Shown: positions 20,601 to 30,346 of the stretch, one piece after another
Layout of the letters: the number at the start of each line of letters is the position of its first letter
Position numbering within the stretch: position 1 is the first letter of the stretch
Source of the DNA: Tranzscheliella williamsii
Taxonomy: Eukaryota; Basidiomycota; Ustilaginomycetes; Ustilaginales; Ustilaginaceae
Assembly: GCA_023212725.1 (NCBI GenBank)
Contig: JALBYF010000086.1
Coordinates: forward strand, 1 to 64,000
Direction: 5' to 3'
DNA length: 64,000 bases
Program-made: the position numbers and the translations under genes
Notes under the pieces: generated by a model
Told to the model about the DNA's origin: nothing
The model's input: only the letters and a program-made list of their open reading frames with translations
Database searches by the model: none

Positions 20601-21637
20601 ACATTGCGTCCAAGTTCTTTGAACACTTCATCTATATTTCGGATGCCATGTCTTTCCACAGTACTGACGATGAAGAGGGGATCAGTCTCTGGTCCGACAA
20701 GGATGGCTTCTACTACGATGCCATCCAATGGGGCCCGGGTAACAGCCAAGTGATTCCTGTGAAGAGCCTGGTCGGTTTGATTCCTTTGTGCGCAACCCTA
20801 ACCATTGAACCATCAGCGCTGAAGCGATTCCCCAGCTTCGCTAAGCGAATGCAGTGGTTCTTGGATAATCGTCCCGAGATGTCCGACCGAAACATTGCCA
20901 ACATGAAGGTGGGAGGACGTGGTGACCGACGTCTTCTCTCGATGGTCAGCCGCGAGCGATTGGAGCTGATTCTGAAGCGGATGCTTGATGAAAACGAGTT
21001 CTTTTCGCCGTTTGGAGTTCGATCGCTCAGCAAAGATCATCAAAAGAACCCATTCCACGTTAACGTGGGCGGAGAAGACTTTGGTGTTGGCTACTGGCCA
21101 GGCGACTCGCAGAGCCCAATGTTTGGCGGGAACTCTAACTGGAGAGGCCCTATTTGGATCTGCATCAATTTCCTCTTGATCGAGAGTCTGCAACGTTTCT
21201 ATCAGTACTATGGAGATAGCTTCAAGGTCGAATGTCCTACCGGCAGTGGAGACTTTATGCATCTCGGTCATGTTGCCGAAGAGCTCTCACATCGACTACT
21301 CACTCTCTTCTTGCGAGATGACCAAGGTCGACGTGCCAACAATGGCGGGATTCCGATGTTTGATTACGCCCCCGAATTCCGTGACCTGGTCCATTTCTAC
21401 GAGTTCTTCCACGGCGATACGGGCAAAGGTCTTGGAGCGTCGCACCAGTGTGGATGGACCGGCCTGATTGCCTATACCATCTATTCAACGGGCGCCAGCT
21501 ATGGTCTTGCTCAAACACCTAGGACACCGAGATCAACTGCTGCTCACTACTTTGACGAGCATCTGACTGAGGATGGCAAGTCCGAGGCTGGCTATTCCAA
21601 CGCCTATTCCCGACCTCCCTCGCCAGACGAGCTTTAA
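17642..21637 (+). CDS. GH63-type (MGH1-like) glycoside hydrolase, YMR196W-like
   Basis: The protein has 1331 residues. The first ATG is at 17642 (MASHLRKVFG). The first ~280 residues are Ser/Pro/Thr-rich and probably disordered. The conserved body starts near KRWGPFLSERQWGTVREDY and contains FRWGEDGLAGLSDNHCRM, NYWFWPKVEPEKP, an acidic linker, and then an alpha-barrel region with PFSAVWDSAFHCIPLA, GFLGLDNIGPFNRS, TAWMAFYALNMLNM and GGNSNWRGPIWICINFLL. These match the large fungal proteins annotated as six-hairpin, family 63-like glycosidases (yeast YMR196W). The Asp of WDSAF and acidic residues near the NSNWRGPIW segment are candidate catalytic residues by family analogy. No signal peptide is visible, so it is probably cytosolic. 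The substrate is unknown. Confidence 0.85.
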   Translation: MASHLRKVFGSGRTKSSASNHSRSRTEDDQPSTGQNSPASSLGKTASKALGRHDLPSSPSAPSAAASLSLQAATTPSKTSAPHSPLSSPLPASEPKPQPSASVAQTEPDRSGRNTPTPRDSASAAPSAQPASATHMPENNETKEPLTINIPTPGSESSHATAELPKKPSKSESKNTTPRAEMTPVGGTVAKPSFHSRTTADQFKAANHPDNAYKYANPQHYSARPETYHRKSFSNAPSVGEPTPAGSRRQSGSEHDIGHGRGPTGNLSHAVDTRHSHHHLLSTEDKRLQEDLEKKRHWKRWGPFLSERQWGTVREDYSANGDAWTHFPHELARSRTFRWGEDGLAGLSDNHCRMGFSLALWNGKDRMLKERLFGLANNEGNHGEDVKELYWYLDSTPTHSYMKMLYKYPQESYPYELFVRESRNRGRDVAEFEITDTDLFDDDKYWDVFVEYAKDHDEENAVSIRISAYNRGPEPADLHIIPQLFFRNYWFWPKVEPEKPKMKQTGDYIIQADHPELGRYHLYCSTSPAPSAPPAKRGQAPEPISDDEVVPDLLFTENETNFERLYNGQNRNIYAKDAFHDHIIPAHRMEKDRPEAVQKSRTIRKTVVHKERRPVQKSGVDKEDGLKPNGNSDAAVATEDQFGSVGPAGHGTSQEYEEYDVETEVDEEEIYFESPDESRPIRDYVNPNKEGTKAGAHYVFRQVPPFGGCAVVRMKLTPRTQSEDPAIDDDEQFDGTVEARRSEADEFYAKFISGPMSDDMKNVMRQALAGMLWNKQFYMFIQPEWLRGDPGQPPPPPERKRIRNHDWRHLHMEDILSMPDKWEYPFSAVWDSAFHCIPLAMVDPAFAKKQLDLFTREWYMKPDGALPAYEWNFSDVNPPVHAWATFRVFKIERKMFGREDLDFLERVFQKLLINFTWWVNRKDSSGSNVFEGGFLGLDNIGPFNRSEPLPTGGTLRQADGTAWMAFYALNMLNMALELAKHNPTYEDIASKFFEHFIYISDAMSFHSTDDEEGISLWSDKDGFYYDAIQWGPGNSQVIPVKSLVGLIPLCATLTIEPSALKRFPSFAKRMQWFLDNRPEMSDRNIANMKVGGRGDRRLLSMVSRERLELILKRMLDENEFFSPFGVRSLSKDHQKNPFHVNVGGEDFGVGYWPGDSQSPMFGGNSNWRGPIWICINFLLIESLQRFYQYYGDSFKVECPTGSGDFMHLGHVAEELSHRLLTLFLRDDQGRRANNGGIPMFDYAPEFRDLVHFYEFFHGDTGKGLGASHQCGWTGLIAYTIYSTGASYGLAQTPRTPRSTAAHYFDEHLTEDGKSEAGYSNAYSRPPSPDEL

Positions 21638-21881
21638 ACCGAATTGCCCTGAGCGAAAAAGCCATCGTGGGCACCAAGTGATGGTGTTCTCGGCAAGCTC
21701 TGTATCTACCTTTGCTTCTGGACATTGCAATAAGGCGGCCATGCTATGGGTTTGACCTCGGCCAAATCCGTTTTGTGACACAAACATGTAAATAACAGCT
21801 TACTACGGCGCAAAAAGACAGGGTTGGCCGGAAAGTGTTGGCAGCAACGGTGATTGAGCGTTACATTGCGGTTCGCTATGC

Positions 21882-23444
21882 TTATGGCCCGCGCCTGTAT
21901 CGTGAGGCTGGCTTATCTACGTAAGGTGCTCTGTTTGCTGACGAGGATGGTGAAGGAAGGTGTGTCGCTTTGTCAGAGGTCCCGGTACCATTGGGATGCG
22001 GATTCTGACGCCGATGAGTACGGTCTTCCACCCAGTCTCGGCCTCTTTTACCGCGGTTTCGCTCGAGTTTGTCGCCGGGATCTGCCTTGGCGGTGCGGTG
22101 CTCTCGCGGGTCGAGGATCTCATAGTCTTCGACGCTGTATTTGTCCTGGCCGGCGACAGGGTTGCCTCCGGCATCTAGTCTGTGAAGCCTCCAGTCTTGG
22201 TCATCGTCGCTTGCGCCATACTCCTTGGCGTCGTCCTCTTCGGCATTGTCATCATAAGCATCGTTGGCTTCGCCAGTGCTGCGTCGCGAGCGTGTGGTGC
22301 TGGGACGAGGGCTGCCGGCAGAGGACTGAGATCGTATGCGTTGCTGGAAAGAGAGTAACGCATCGTAGGCGTCTGTTTTGGCTCGCTTGGCGTATTTGTC
22401 CCTGGCCATTGAGAGATAGCTCTTTGCCAGGTCTGACTTGAGAGCCCCGGATAGCGCTTGGTTCTGATTGCCGTCACTAGAAGCAGCGCTCGTCCCGCGG
22501 ATCTCTGCCTCGCGTCGCTTGGCTTCCGTATCGGAAGCAGAGGGCGGCAAGAGTCGCAAAGAAGACGACGCAGATGAGCCCTGTACAGGATCTGGTTGGT
22601 CTTTACGAGTAACTGCTTCCTTGCGCCTCTTCTTTGCCGGCTCCTCGGTCGCGACCAGCTGTGAATCGCCGTTTGCTGTTGCTACCGTTCTTGAGGCAGA
22701 TTGACGGGAAAGCCTCTTGTCATGCTTGAGAAGATCATGGGAGCTCTTGGGCCCTTTTAATATCGAACCATCATCCTCTTCCTCTGCACCGAACGAAAGC
22801 AGCGCTGTGTTTTTCTTTGGCCTGCCTTTCTTGGCGGCGGCGGCCTTCTGGGCTTGTGCGGCGGCCTCCTTGCTGGCTCTGGCCTGGTGGATACGCTCTT
22901 CCTTGGTGGATCTTGGCTGCAGATCATCGTAGGGATTTTCGGCGACGGTAACCTGGAGCAGTTTGGGGGGATACCTCGGTGTATCTGGCCTCGCTTTGTC
23001 CATTTCGCATTCGGCGAGGGCGAGGACGTTGTATATCGAGTTGCCGACGACACGGCCGACCAAGGTATGTTTGCCTTGGAGCTCGGGCGCTGCGTCGAGG
23101 GTGATGAAGAACTGGGATTCGTTCAGCTTGTCCTCGGCTGCCATGGCGACGAGACCTCTGCGGTTGAATTTGAGCCGCGAGTGCGGCTCAATCGGGAAGG
23201 GCTCGCCGTAGATGGACTCGCCACCCATGCCGGTGCCGCTGGGATCTCCCGTCTGGATAATAAAGCCCGGCACAAGCCGATGGAAGATCTGATCATCGTA
23301 GAAACCCTCCAGCGCCAGGGCGAGCAGATTGCGACAAGCCTTGGGCGTCTCCTTGGAGAAGAGTTCCACCTCAATGTCGCCTTTAGAAGTGACGAGAACG
23401 ATCCGGCCAGACGTCGGCGGCTCGGTAACATACTGCGATGCCAT
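21882..23444 (-). CDS. CWC27: Spliceosomal cyclophilin-type protein CWC27
   Basis: The 520-residue protein starts MASQYVTEPPTSGRIVLVT, the typical CWC27 beginning. The cyclophilin domain (about residues 11-165) carries KACRNLLALALEGFYDDQIF, HRLVPGFIIQTGDPSGTG, GGESIYGEPF, FNRRGLVAMA and ESQFFITLD. The catalytic Arg of FHR is at residue 56. The position of the usual active-site Trp is Glu (PELQGKHT), as in other CWC27 proteins, which are weak or inactive isomerases. The remaining ~350 residues are charged and disordered, with KKGRPKKNTALLSFGAEEED, a segment shared by the family. It acts in late activated spliceosomes (Bact). It is convergent with the glycosidase gene, with a 244-base gap. Confidence 0.95.
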   Translation of the reverse strand: MASQYVTEPPTSGRIVLVTSKGDIEVELFSKETPKACRNLLALALEGFYDDQIFHRLVPGFIIQTGDPSGTGMGGESIYGEPFPIEPHSRLKFNRRGLVAMAAEDKLNESQFFITLDAAPELQGKHTLVGRVVGNSIYNVLALAECEMDKARPDTPRYPPKLLQVTVAENPYDDLQPRSTKEERIHQARASKEAAAQAQKAAAAKKGRPKKNTALLSFGAEEEDDGSILKGPKSSHDLLKHDKRLSRQSASRTVATANGDSQLVATEEPAKKRRKEAVTRKDQPDPVQGSSASSSLRLLPPSASDTEAKRREAEIRGTSAASSDGNQNQALSGALKSDLAKSYLSMARDKYAKRAKTDAYDALLSFQQRIRSQSSAGSPRPSTTRSRRSTGEANDAYDDNAEEDDAKEYGASDDDQDWRLHRLDAGGNPVAGQDKYSVEDYEILDPREHRTAKADPGDKLERNRGKRGRDWVEDRTHRRQNPHPNGTGTSDKATHLPSPSSSANRAPYVDKPASRYRRGP

Positions 23445-24837
23445 GGTGGCGCTCCACCGTCCCCGACCAGGGCTGTGGTAAGGGTGCTACCGAGGCGGGG
23501 ACGAGACTGGACGGCGACACAAAGCGTATGCACCATCAAGAGTGGAGGCAGGATGGTTGCGACATCCATATTATTCACATCGAAAAAAGTCGGATGTTTC
23601 CTTAGTTAAGCCAGGCCTAAGCACAACGTGAAAACTCTGGTGCTGGGAAATTGCGACAGGTGTTAAGCATGCGTTCTGCGCAAGACCTGCTCTGAATTTT
23701 CGAACAGATTGGGACTTCTGTTGCAGTTTTGCAAGGTAATAGGGAGGTTTTGAGTACTGATGGATGCCTTTGTTGGGAGACAGGTCTAGCGCTTGATGGG
23801 CCCAGCTAGCCTGTTCCTGCACATATCACAGACACTGGGACAAAGTGTGGGCCATAGGCGCAATGGTGGGCATATGGTGAGTGTCTCTGCTGAGTAGGCG
23901 AGAGCCCACTTAGGGTAGCTCTTGTCCAGTGCCTGTGTGTCAATGGAGTTCAACACAGCAGCGGTTGTTTCCCAGCAAGGGGTGACCATTGTGTACTTGT
24001 GTTCCATTGGGAACAAAGAACATATTCTTGCAGGGAAGGAATTTGCTCCCTGTGTCAGATGCAGAGAAGGAATTTGTTCCAATGAGGGTCATAAGGGGAT
24101 CACATGTGTGCGACACCTTATAGGGCTCGCCAACACACAGCCAGATTCTAACAGGAACGGGGGTTGGGCCAGGTAGGGTGTGGTAGTCCTGGGGGAGCGG
24201 GTGATAAACCCATGAGGCGGGTCAGTGACTGTAACAGGGAAGCGTTGTATGATAGCTTGTTCCCATCCTCAGATCCATAGCTACAGACACATGTAAGATA
24301 GAGTACCCTTTGTTGATGTTTGATGGACAACAAAGGCAAGATAGCAGCCCTTGAATGAGGAGGAGAAAGGCAAAAAATGCTGGCTGTGCCAAGGCCCCAA
24401 TTACAACCTTATTCCATACCACAAGTCCCTTTGGTTCTCACATCAGCACAAAGCTCTCCATCTCAGCTTTCCATCAGTATAAATTACACCATGCTACATG
24501 GATGGAATGGGTCGATGCCAAAGGTCACTGGTGGACATGTCAAGGAGATCATGGTTTTTTTTCGAAAAAAGTGGGACAGTATTGGATGCGACTGTATTTC
24601 TCCAGCCAGTGCATATAAGAAGTCGGTGAGTCGTTGGGCCGTTGTTGTTGTCAAATTTCTTTTGTGGATCTAACACAAGCTATTGACCACCTGTCATGCT
24701 CATCTTCTAGAGATAACAGACACTCACACCACTTCAGGCTACAGTCAGTTTCTTCATCAACGCAAAGTCGGTTAGACTGCACAGGCCGTGCATATCCAGG
24801 TAGCCTGGAAACCATTGGCCCCGCCACGGAAGCTGCG
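23445..24837. other. Divergent intergenic region containing a CpG-poor block
   Basis: The region separates CWC27 (minus) from the Nudix gene (plus). From about 23881 to 24600 I count 11 CpG in 720 bases, far below the flanking genes, while TG and CA words are frequent. A diverged direct repeat of about 31 bases (GCAGGGAAGGAATTTGCTCC and GCAGAGAAGGAATTTGTTCC) begins at 24030 and 24061. A possible TATA element, CATATAAGA, lies near 24612. No reading frame looks like a gene. Confidence 0.6.
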
Positions 24838-25833
24838 ATGGCAGTGCAAGCATCGGCGTCGTCGTCATGCCCGGCGGAGGCGGGGCCGGCCTGGCTCGCT
24901 GAATTGTCCGCCGGCAGTCGCGCCGCTGTGCTGAATCTGCAACGCGCACCCAAGGCAGATTCGTTCTTGCATGTTCCACGCAGGCGGCAGGCTGCGGTGG
25001 CGGCGATTCTGTACGAGGCCGATGACGATGTAGGTGGCGGGACCGGTTCGTCGACGTCCAGGCGCGAGCTGCGGGTAGTCATGTCGACACGCGCTCTGCA
25101 TCTGCGGTCTCATCCGGGACAGGCGTCGCTCCCTGGCGGAAAGATGGACGCTACGGATGCGGATGTGGTCGAAACCGCACTGCGTGAGAGTGTCGAGGAG
25201 ATCGCCCTACCTGCCGACAAGGCGATGTGGCTCCACACGGGGCATCCATTCCTGAGCAAGCTGGGCCTGCTCGTGCATCCCGTCGTCTTCTTGCTACGCG
25301 GCGGCGAGCACGAGCTGGCGAATCTTGTCCCATCCCCTTCCGAGGTCTCCGAAATTTGGTCGACACCCTTGGCCGCCTTCCTCTCCAGTGTCCCCCCACC
25401 CGGCATTCCCCTCGCCGATCCTGCCACCGTAGACAAGCACCGCCCGCCCCAATCCGTCTTCCGCACCTACACCGACGTGCCCTGGCTCAACCACACCTAT
25501 CGCCTCCACCGCTTCCGCAGCCAACGCCAGCTCATCAAGGGCCTCACCGCCGACGTCCTCATCAACGTCGCCTCCACCGCCTACGCACAGACCCCCAAAT
25601 ACGCCGTCACAGCACCCAACCAGCTCAGTTGGCCAGACATGGTCCAGCTCCTCGTAGCTAGATACTCCAGTCCCCAGTACCGTGCCGAACAACGCTGGGG
25701 CGACGGCGAGTCCGGCGACGCACAGGGCAGCTCCGAAGCCTTCGAAACCTTTATCGGCCTCGACGACGAGGACATCCAAGAGGCCGAAGCCCAAGCCCAC
25801 ATCATCCCCCGCGAAATCGTCAGAGATGCATGA
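24838..25833 (+). CDS. Nudix hydrolase, coenzyme A diphosphatase type (Pcd1/NUDT7-like)
   Basis: The protein has 331 residues; the first ATG is at 24838 (MAVQASASSSC). The family signature RALHLRSHPGQASLPGG, followed by GGKMDATDADVVETALRESV and EEIAL, combines the CoA-specific motif with the Nudix box (REx2EE), at about residues 81-124. Enzymes of this type hydrolyse CoA or acyl-CoA to 3',5'-ADP and phosphopantetheine, often in peroxisomes. The usual Gly in the EExGL end of the box is Ala here (EEIAL). The C terminus is REIVRDA, so no peroxisomal PTS1 signal is visible. The frame stays open upstream to 24634, but only with a TTG. Confidence 0.9.
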   Translation: MAVQASASSSCPAEAGPAWLAELSAGSRAAVLNLQRAPKADSFLHVPRRRQAAVAAILYEADDDVGGGTGSSTSRRELRVVMSTRALHLRSHPGQASLPGGKMDATDADVVETALRESVEEIALPADKAMWLHTGHPFLSKLGLLVHPVVFLLRGGEHELANLVPSPSEVSEIWSTPLAAFLSSVPPPGIPLADPATVDKHRPPQSVFRTYTDVPWLNHTYRLHRFRSQRQLIKGLTADVLINVASTAYAQTPKYAVTAPNQLSWPDMVQLLVARYSSPQYRAEQRWGDGESGDAQGSSEAFETFIGLDDEDIQEAEAQAHIIPREIVRDA

Positions 25834-25983
25834 ACAACGTTGCAATACAACACAAGTCTACATACAATACGGCCAACTCGGATGCGAACCAGGTGGCCAG
25901 AGGGAAGGGGTAACGGCTGAACACAGATGGAAGAAGGTAGCGTTTCGCAAAGCCCGGATACAGGGATGGTTGACTGCAGACGT

Positions 25984-27351
25984 TTATGCAAGAACCTTGT
26001 TCTTCCTAGTGGCGGCCCGTTGGGGGGCGGCTGTGGTGGGCGCCTTGCTGGCCGCGGCCGGTTTCTGCTTTGGGGCTTCGCTTGCGGTGTCCTTTGCGTC
26101 GTCTCTCGTGTAGCCCTGGAAGTCGTACTGGATGCCCATGTCCTTGAGCTTCTGCTTCCTCTTGTCCTGTCGCTCGAGCGTTCTCTTGATGCTGATCTCC
26201 TGCTCCTCCTCGGTCTTGGGCCTTGATCTCCTCACGCGCTCGAGGCGGTCGGCTGGGACGCGCTGGAAGCGCCGGTTGGCGCCGATCCAGAGCTCGGGAT
26301 GCAGCTTCTCCTTGGGTACCATCCGAACCTGTAGCAACCTGCCGTCGATCAGATAGTTGTTCATCGTCTCCTGGACGATCTGAGCGACGTCCTTGTCAGC
26401 AAACTCGACAAACGCGTAGTGTTTGCTCTTGCCCGTCTTCTTGTTGCGACTGACTCTCAAACGGGTCACGTCGCCGAACTGTGAGAAGTAGGCCTTCATC
26501 TGGTGCTCGAAGAAACCCTTGGGCAGTCGGCCCACGTAGAGCGTCCCGGGAACAGACAAAGTCTTTGTCGCCGCCTTGCCCTTTCGCAGTTTGGTAAGCC
26601 GAGCTTGGACCACAGCATCGTCCTTGCTGTTGGGCAGCTTCATAGATGCCATCGAGGAGCGAGCGGCGAGCTTGTTGTCTTCTTCCTCTTCGTCACTCGA
26701 GTTGGCGCCATCATCGTTCTCCTCGATCTCGATCTCCTCATCGCCCTCCTCATCCGAGGAATCGGCCGAGACATCTGACAGCGAAGCGATCACCTCGGCC
26801 TCCTCGGGAGCAGCCACAGCCACGGGGGTTGCCTTGGCACCGTTCTTGTGTCGCGGCTTTTTGGTGACCTGAGCCGCAGTGCTCGTAGATTCGGCCGTAC
26901 AAGCGGCTTCTTGCGCTTCCTCAGCCACATCCGCAGCTCGCTTCTTGCCGTTGCTCTTGCCGTTGGTCTCTGGAATCGCAGGCGCCGCTGCCGCCTTCCC
27001 CTTTTTGGCCTGTATCGTCTTTTCTTTCTTGGCCGGTGTCTCCTTTTCCACCTTGGCCGGCGTCTCCTTTTCCTTCTTGGCCGGTGTCTTCTTCATCTCC
27101 TTGACGACGGGTGCCTCCTCAGGATCCACCTTCGCAGCGCTTTTTTTCTTCTGCTGGACTTTCTTGACGGGGGCTGCTGAAGCTGCGTCTTCGACCTTCT
27201 TAGCAGGTGTCGCTTTGGCAGATCCCGCGGTCTTCTTTGCGGCTGAGGCGGACGAGGCAGTCTTTTTCGTGGCAGCAGCTTTGCTGGAAGGAGCCTCCAC
27301 CGCCTTGTCTACCGCCTTGGCCTTAGCCGACGGCGCTTTCTTGGGCGGCAT
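25984..27351 (-). CDS. RRM nucleolar protein, NIFK/Nop15-like
   Basis: The protein has 455 residues from ATG 27351 (MPPKKAPSAKAKA); the longer open frame lacks an ATG. The first ~165 residues are Lys/Ala/Pro repeats (KETPAKKEKETPAKVEKE type), typical of nucleolar tails, followed by acidic stretches. A single RRM (about residues 280-360) shows GTLYVGRLPKGFFEHQMKAYF, LRVSRNKKTGKSKHYAFVEF and LLQVRMVPKEKLHPELWIGA. The conserved GRLPxGFxExxLxxYFxQFG and the KxHPxLW segment after the RRM identify the NIFK/Nop15 family, which acts in ITS2 processing during 60S subunit assembly. Its promoter is shared with the p23 gene. Confidence 0.92.
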   Translation of the reverse strand: MPPKKAPSAKAKAVDKAVEAPSSKAAATKKTASSASAAKKTAGSAKATPAKKVEDAASAAPVKKVQQKKKSAAKVDPEEAPVVKEMKKTPAKKEKETPAKVEKETPAKKEKTIQAKKGKAAAAPAIPETNGKSNGKKRAADVAEEAQEAACTAESTSTAAQVTKKPRHKNGAKATPVAVAAPEEAEVIASLSDVSADSSDEEGDEEIEIEENDDGANSSDEEEEDNKLAARSSMASMKLPNSKDDAVVQARLTKLRKGKAATKTLSVPGTLYVGRLPKGFFEHQMKAYFSQFGDVTRLRVSRNKKTGKSKHYAFVEFADKDVAQIVQETMNNYLIDGRLLQVRMVPKEKLHPELWIGANRRFQRVPADRLERVRRSRPKTEEEQEISIKRTLERQDKRKQKLKDMGIQYDFQGYTRDDAKDTASEAPKQKPAAASKAPTTAAPQRAATRKNKVLA

Positions 27352-27898
27352 GATCTCGTTCAGGTTGGAATAGCCGTGGGATTCAGTCGGTAGATGAGAG
27401 GAGTCGTGCAAGAGCTGGGCTAGCTGGTCAAGGGTCTCCACTCGTCTCTGCAAAACGAAAAATTCTAAAACTTCTCAGTGTGAGCGTTGCCAATGGCGAC
27501 TGTTAGACTTCCTTTGCGGTCCAGATCCATCTGCTCTAGTATTTTTAGGATCTGTGCCCGATCCGAAAGCTTGAGCCTCCCAAGCCTCTCGCACGAGTAT
27601 AACGGCGAGAAAATGATCAAACGCGCAGCGTAGGAAGTAGGAAGGCTTTTCCAGCTGCTTCGATGAGAGGCGAACGTCAGTGTGCACAGACAAGCCGACG
27701 CTCCACCAGCTTCCACACAAAGCTTGTCGGAAAGCGGCCAAGTCCGCCGACATCCACTTTCTTCTGCAGTCAAGCTGCCGCCCCCTCCTTTATCACTTCT
27801 ACCCTGCAACCTTCATCTGCATCCGCTCATCATCCCTTGTAGATTCTTGCAACATCCTCTCAGCCACATTTCCATCCCTTTCGACACGGACCAGCAAC
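27352..27898. promoter_or_regulatory. Divergent promoter region, NIFK and p23 genes
   Basis: These 547 bases lie between divergent genes. The 3' part (about 27760-27898) is a pyrimidine-rich leader leading to AGCAACATGTCA. No other gene is visible. Confidence 0.5.
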
Positions 27899-28725
27899 AT
27901 GTCAACAGTAGCACCAGAAATCCTTTGGGCTCAGCGATCCTCCGAGGACGAGGCAGAGAAGGTAAGTGGTTGCGCGCTTCTGTGCTTTTTCTTTGCGGCA
28001 TTGAACGGGCTTACTGACGGCTTACTGACATATTTTGTTGGTTCTTGTCTGCCTTGTTTGCGCTGTTCTATTTCCCGGCGCCCGCTTTTCAGAATGTGGT
28101 TATGCTAACGATCAACGTGCCCAACCTGCCAGCCCCGCCAGCGACCAAGTTCGACCTCACCTCGACCGGTTTCAGCTTTGATGCCGAGGTAGGCGACAAG
28201 TCAAAGGGGATCGAGCCGAAGCACTACGCGTTCAAGCTCGACTTTTTCGAGGAGATTGACGTGGAGCAGTCGAAGCAGCATCTTACGTCGAAATCGCTCT
28301 ACTGCCTGCTGCGCAAAAAGAACCAGCAGGCCGAGTACTGGCCGCGCCTGACCAAGGACAAGGTGCGCCTGCACAACGTCAAGACCGACTTTGACAAGTG
28401 GGTGGACGAGGACGAGCAGAACGATGCCGACGAGGTCGCTGCCGACATGGGCGGCATGGGCGGTATGGGCGGCATGCCCGGAATGGGCGGCATGGGTGGC
28501 ATGGACCCAGCCATGATGGGCATGGGCGGCGCCGGCGGTATGGACCTCCAGAGCATGATGGCACAGATGGGCGGCATGGGTGGTATGGGCGGTATGGGCG
28601 GTATGGGCGGCATGGGTGAGATGCCTGACTTTGGCGCCGAAGACGATGACGATGCCGATGATGGCGACGACGCCGACAACGCTGGCGAAGAAGCCCCTGC
28701 CGCTGCTGCTGCCGCCGCCGAGTAA
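27899..28725 (+). CDS. Hsp90 co-chaperone p23 (Sba1/Wos2 type), two exons
   Basis: The exons are 27899-27961 and 28093-28725, with a 131-base intron (GTAAGT...TTTCAG), giving 231 residues. Exon 1 encodes MSTVAPEILWAQRSSEDEAE; exon 2 continues NVVMLTINVPNL. The CS domain holds the p23 hallmark segments FDLTSTGFSF, YAFKLDFFEEID and LLRKKNQQAEYWPRLTKDK, followed by FDKWVDEDEQ. Together these bind the Hsp90 N-terminal domain and slow its ATPase. The C-terminal third is a Gly-Gly-Met repeat region (MGGMGGMGGMPGM type), then an acidic tail and an Ala run. GGM repeats are a known feature of fungal and plant p23 tails. Confidence 0.95.
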
Positions 28726-28952
28726 GCTATCTCCTTTAGCACCCAAAACACATGCAATGTATTACCTGAACCATCCACGCTCGAAGCATGCCACATAACC
28801 GGTGATAAGCGTGAACACGGAAGGGGAAAATGCTTCGGCCGCCGTGCGACGCTCAACAGGCGTTTCTGGTGGCGAGCCGAGTCTCCTGTCTGTCGATGCA
28901 AACGGAGGAGATAGGATGGGGATGGACTTGGCAGGAAGGGTTAACGGATCCG

Positions 28953-30346
28953 CTAGGCCACCAGGGTGAGCTCTTTGGTGCGGTTTGCCGCGTAGGCGTC
29001 CTTCCAGGTCTCCCAGATGCTGTAGGCGTGCCGCCGGACGGCATTGGCGCGGGTCAGTCTCGGCACTCTTTGTTTGTCAGGTACACGTCGGGGGACTCAC
29101 TTCATCAGCTCCTCGATGTACCGCTTCTGCACCTCCTCGATCTCTTCTTTGGTCGGGTTCGGGTTTTTGACCACGTGGATCGGCTTACCCACTGCGGTGA
29201 GGCACAGGCTTGTGTCAGTCGATGCACGCTTACAGGCACGCTCTCGCACAGGGCGCAGTACTCACCAACGCTGACGATCGGATGGCGGTACGGCATCAGG
29301 CCGACACTGTAGTTGAACAGCCCGCGGCCGTGGAAGAGCGGAAGGGTGAATCCGAAGAGCGACTGGAACTTCTTCTGGAGCGCGTACACCTTGGTCCCCT
29401 CGTCGTTGGACAGCTGCTCGTACACGTCATTCTCCCCGAACGAGAAGACCGGCACCAGATCGGCGCCGTTGCGGATGGCGATCTTGATGAAGCCCAGGCG
29501 TCTCTTCAGCGTGAGGTCGGCCGTGCCCGGGTGCGCGTGCAGCGACTCTGACGCACCGCCCACGACGATCGCAATGGCATGACCATTGCCTTTGCGCAGG
29601 ATCGCTTCACAGCTCTTCTTATCCACACTGCAGAGCCCCATGGCCATCAGACAGTCTCGGAAGAGCGGGATGGTGAAGTTGGTCGCCAACGTCAACAGAT
29701 GGGGCGTGATCCCGGGAAAGCTGGTCGGAAACTCGGTGGCGTCAGTCCCGAGGTTGGCAATGGCAGCCACGCCGAGGATGCCATGCGGATGGTAGCCAAA
29801 GATATAGGGCCGATCGGCAGGTAGATTGACCGTCTTGATCATCGAGATGGGGAAGTACTCGGCGAAATAGCGAAAAATTCGCAACTTTCGAACCCACGAG
29901 ATGCGGCGACCACCGTTATAGGGAGCATCGTCGATGAAGAAAATCCAGATGAGGTAGGGGATGAGTATGGGCCAGAAGAGGGGTATCGAGAGCAAAAAGA
30001 AGAAAATGCTCAGACATATAGGGATCAAAAGAGTCCAAACGAGCACACCCAGGGTCTGTAGGCGACGGCTTCTGGGAATAGTCAGCGGCGCAAATCTGTC
30101 GTGCAACAAAGTTAAGACGAGATCGACCAGAGGAAGAGCAGGGTACCTATGTCAGAGGGCTGTGGGAGATGCCAGCGAAAACAGCCGCCGTGAAGCTCAC
30201 CTGATTGTGTTATCCGTCGTGCGGGGTACCTGGGTGTCGTGCGCTTTTTCAGCGCCAGTATGCTGTGCTTGTTGCACGGGGGCGGACGCCTGGTGCGCGA
30301 CTGCTCTCTGCCCGGCCGTCTCGGAGGCTGGATGGTGGGGCCCCAT
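28953..30346 (-). CDS. Diacylglycerol O-acyltransferase, DGAT2 family (four exons)
   Basis: The enzyme makes triacylglycerol from diacylglycerol and acyl-CoA at the ER and lipid droplets. The exons in transcript order are 30201-30346, 29266-30095, 29101-29191 and 28953-29019, with introns of 105, 74 and 81 bases and 377 residues. The first exon (MGPHHPASETAG) adds a 48-residue hydrophilic N terminus; the longer open frame of exon 2 begins with TTG. Hydrophobic segments lie at about 64-104. The catalytic motif YIFGYHPHGILG places HPHG at 151-154. RNGADLVPVFSFGEND and YRHPIVSV joined to VGKPIHVVKNPNPT are family blocks. The C terminus is IWETWKDAYAANRTKEL. All splice junctions restore DGAT2 consensus. 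Confidence 0.94.
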
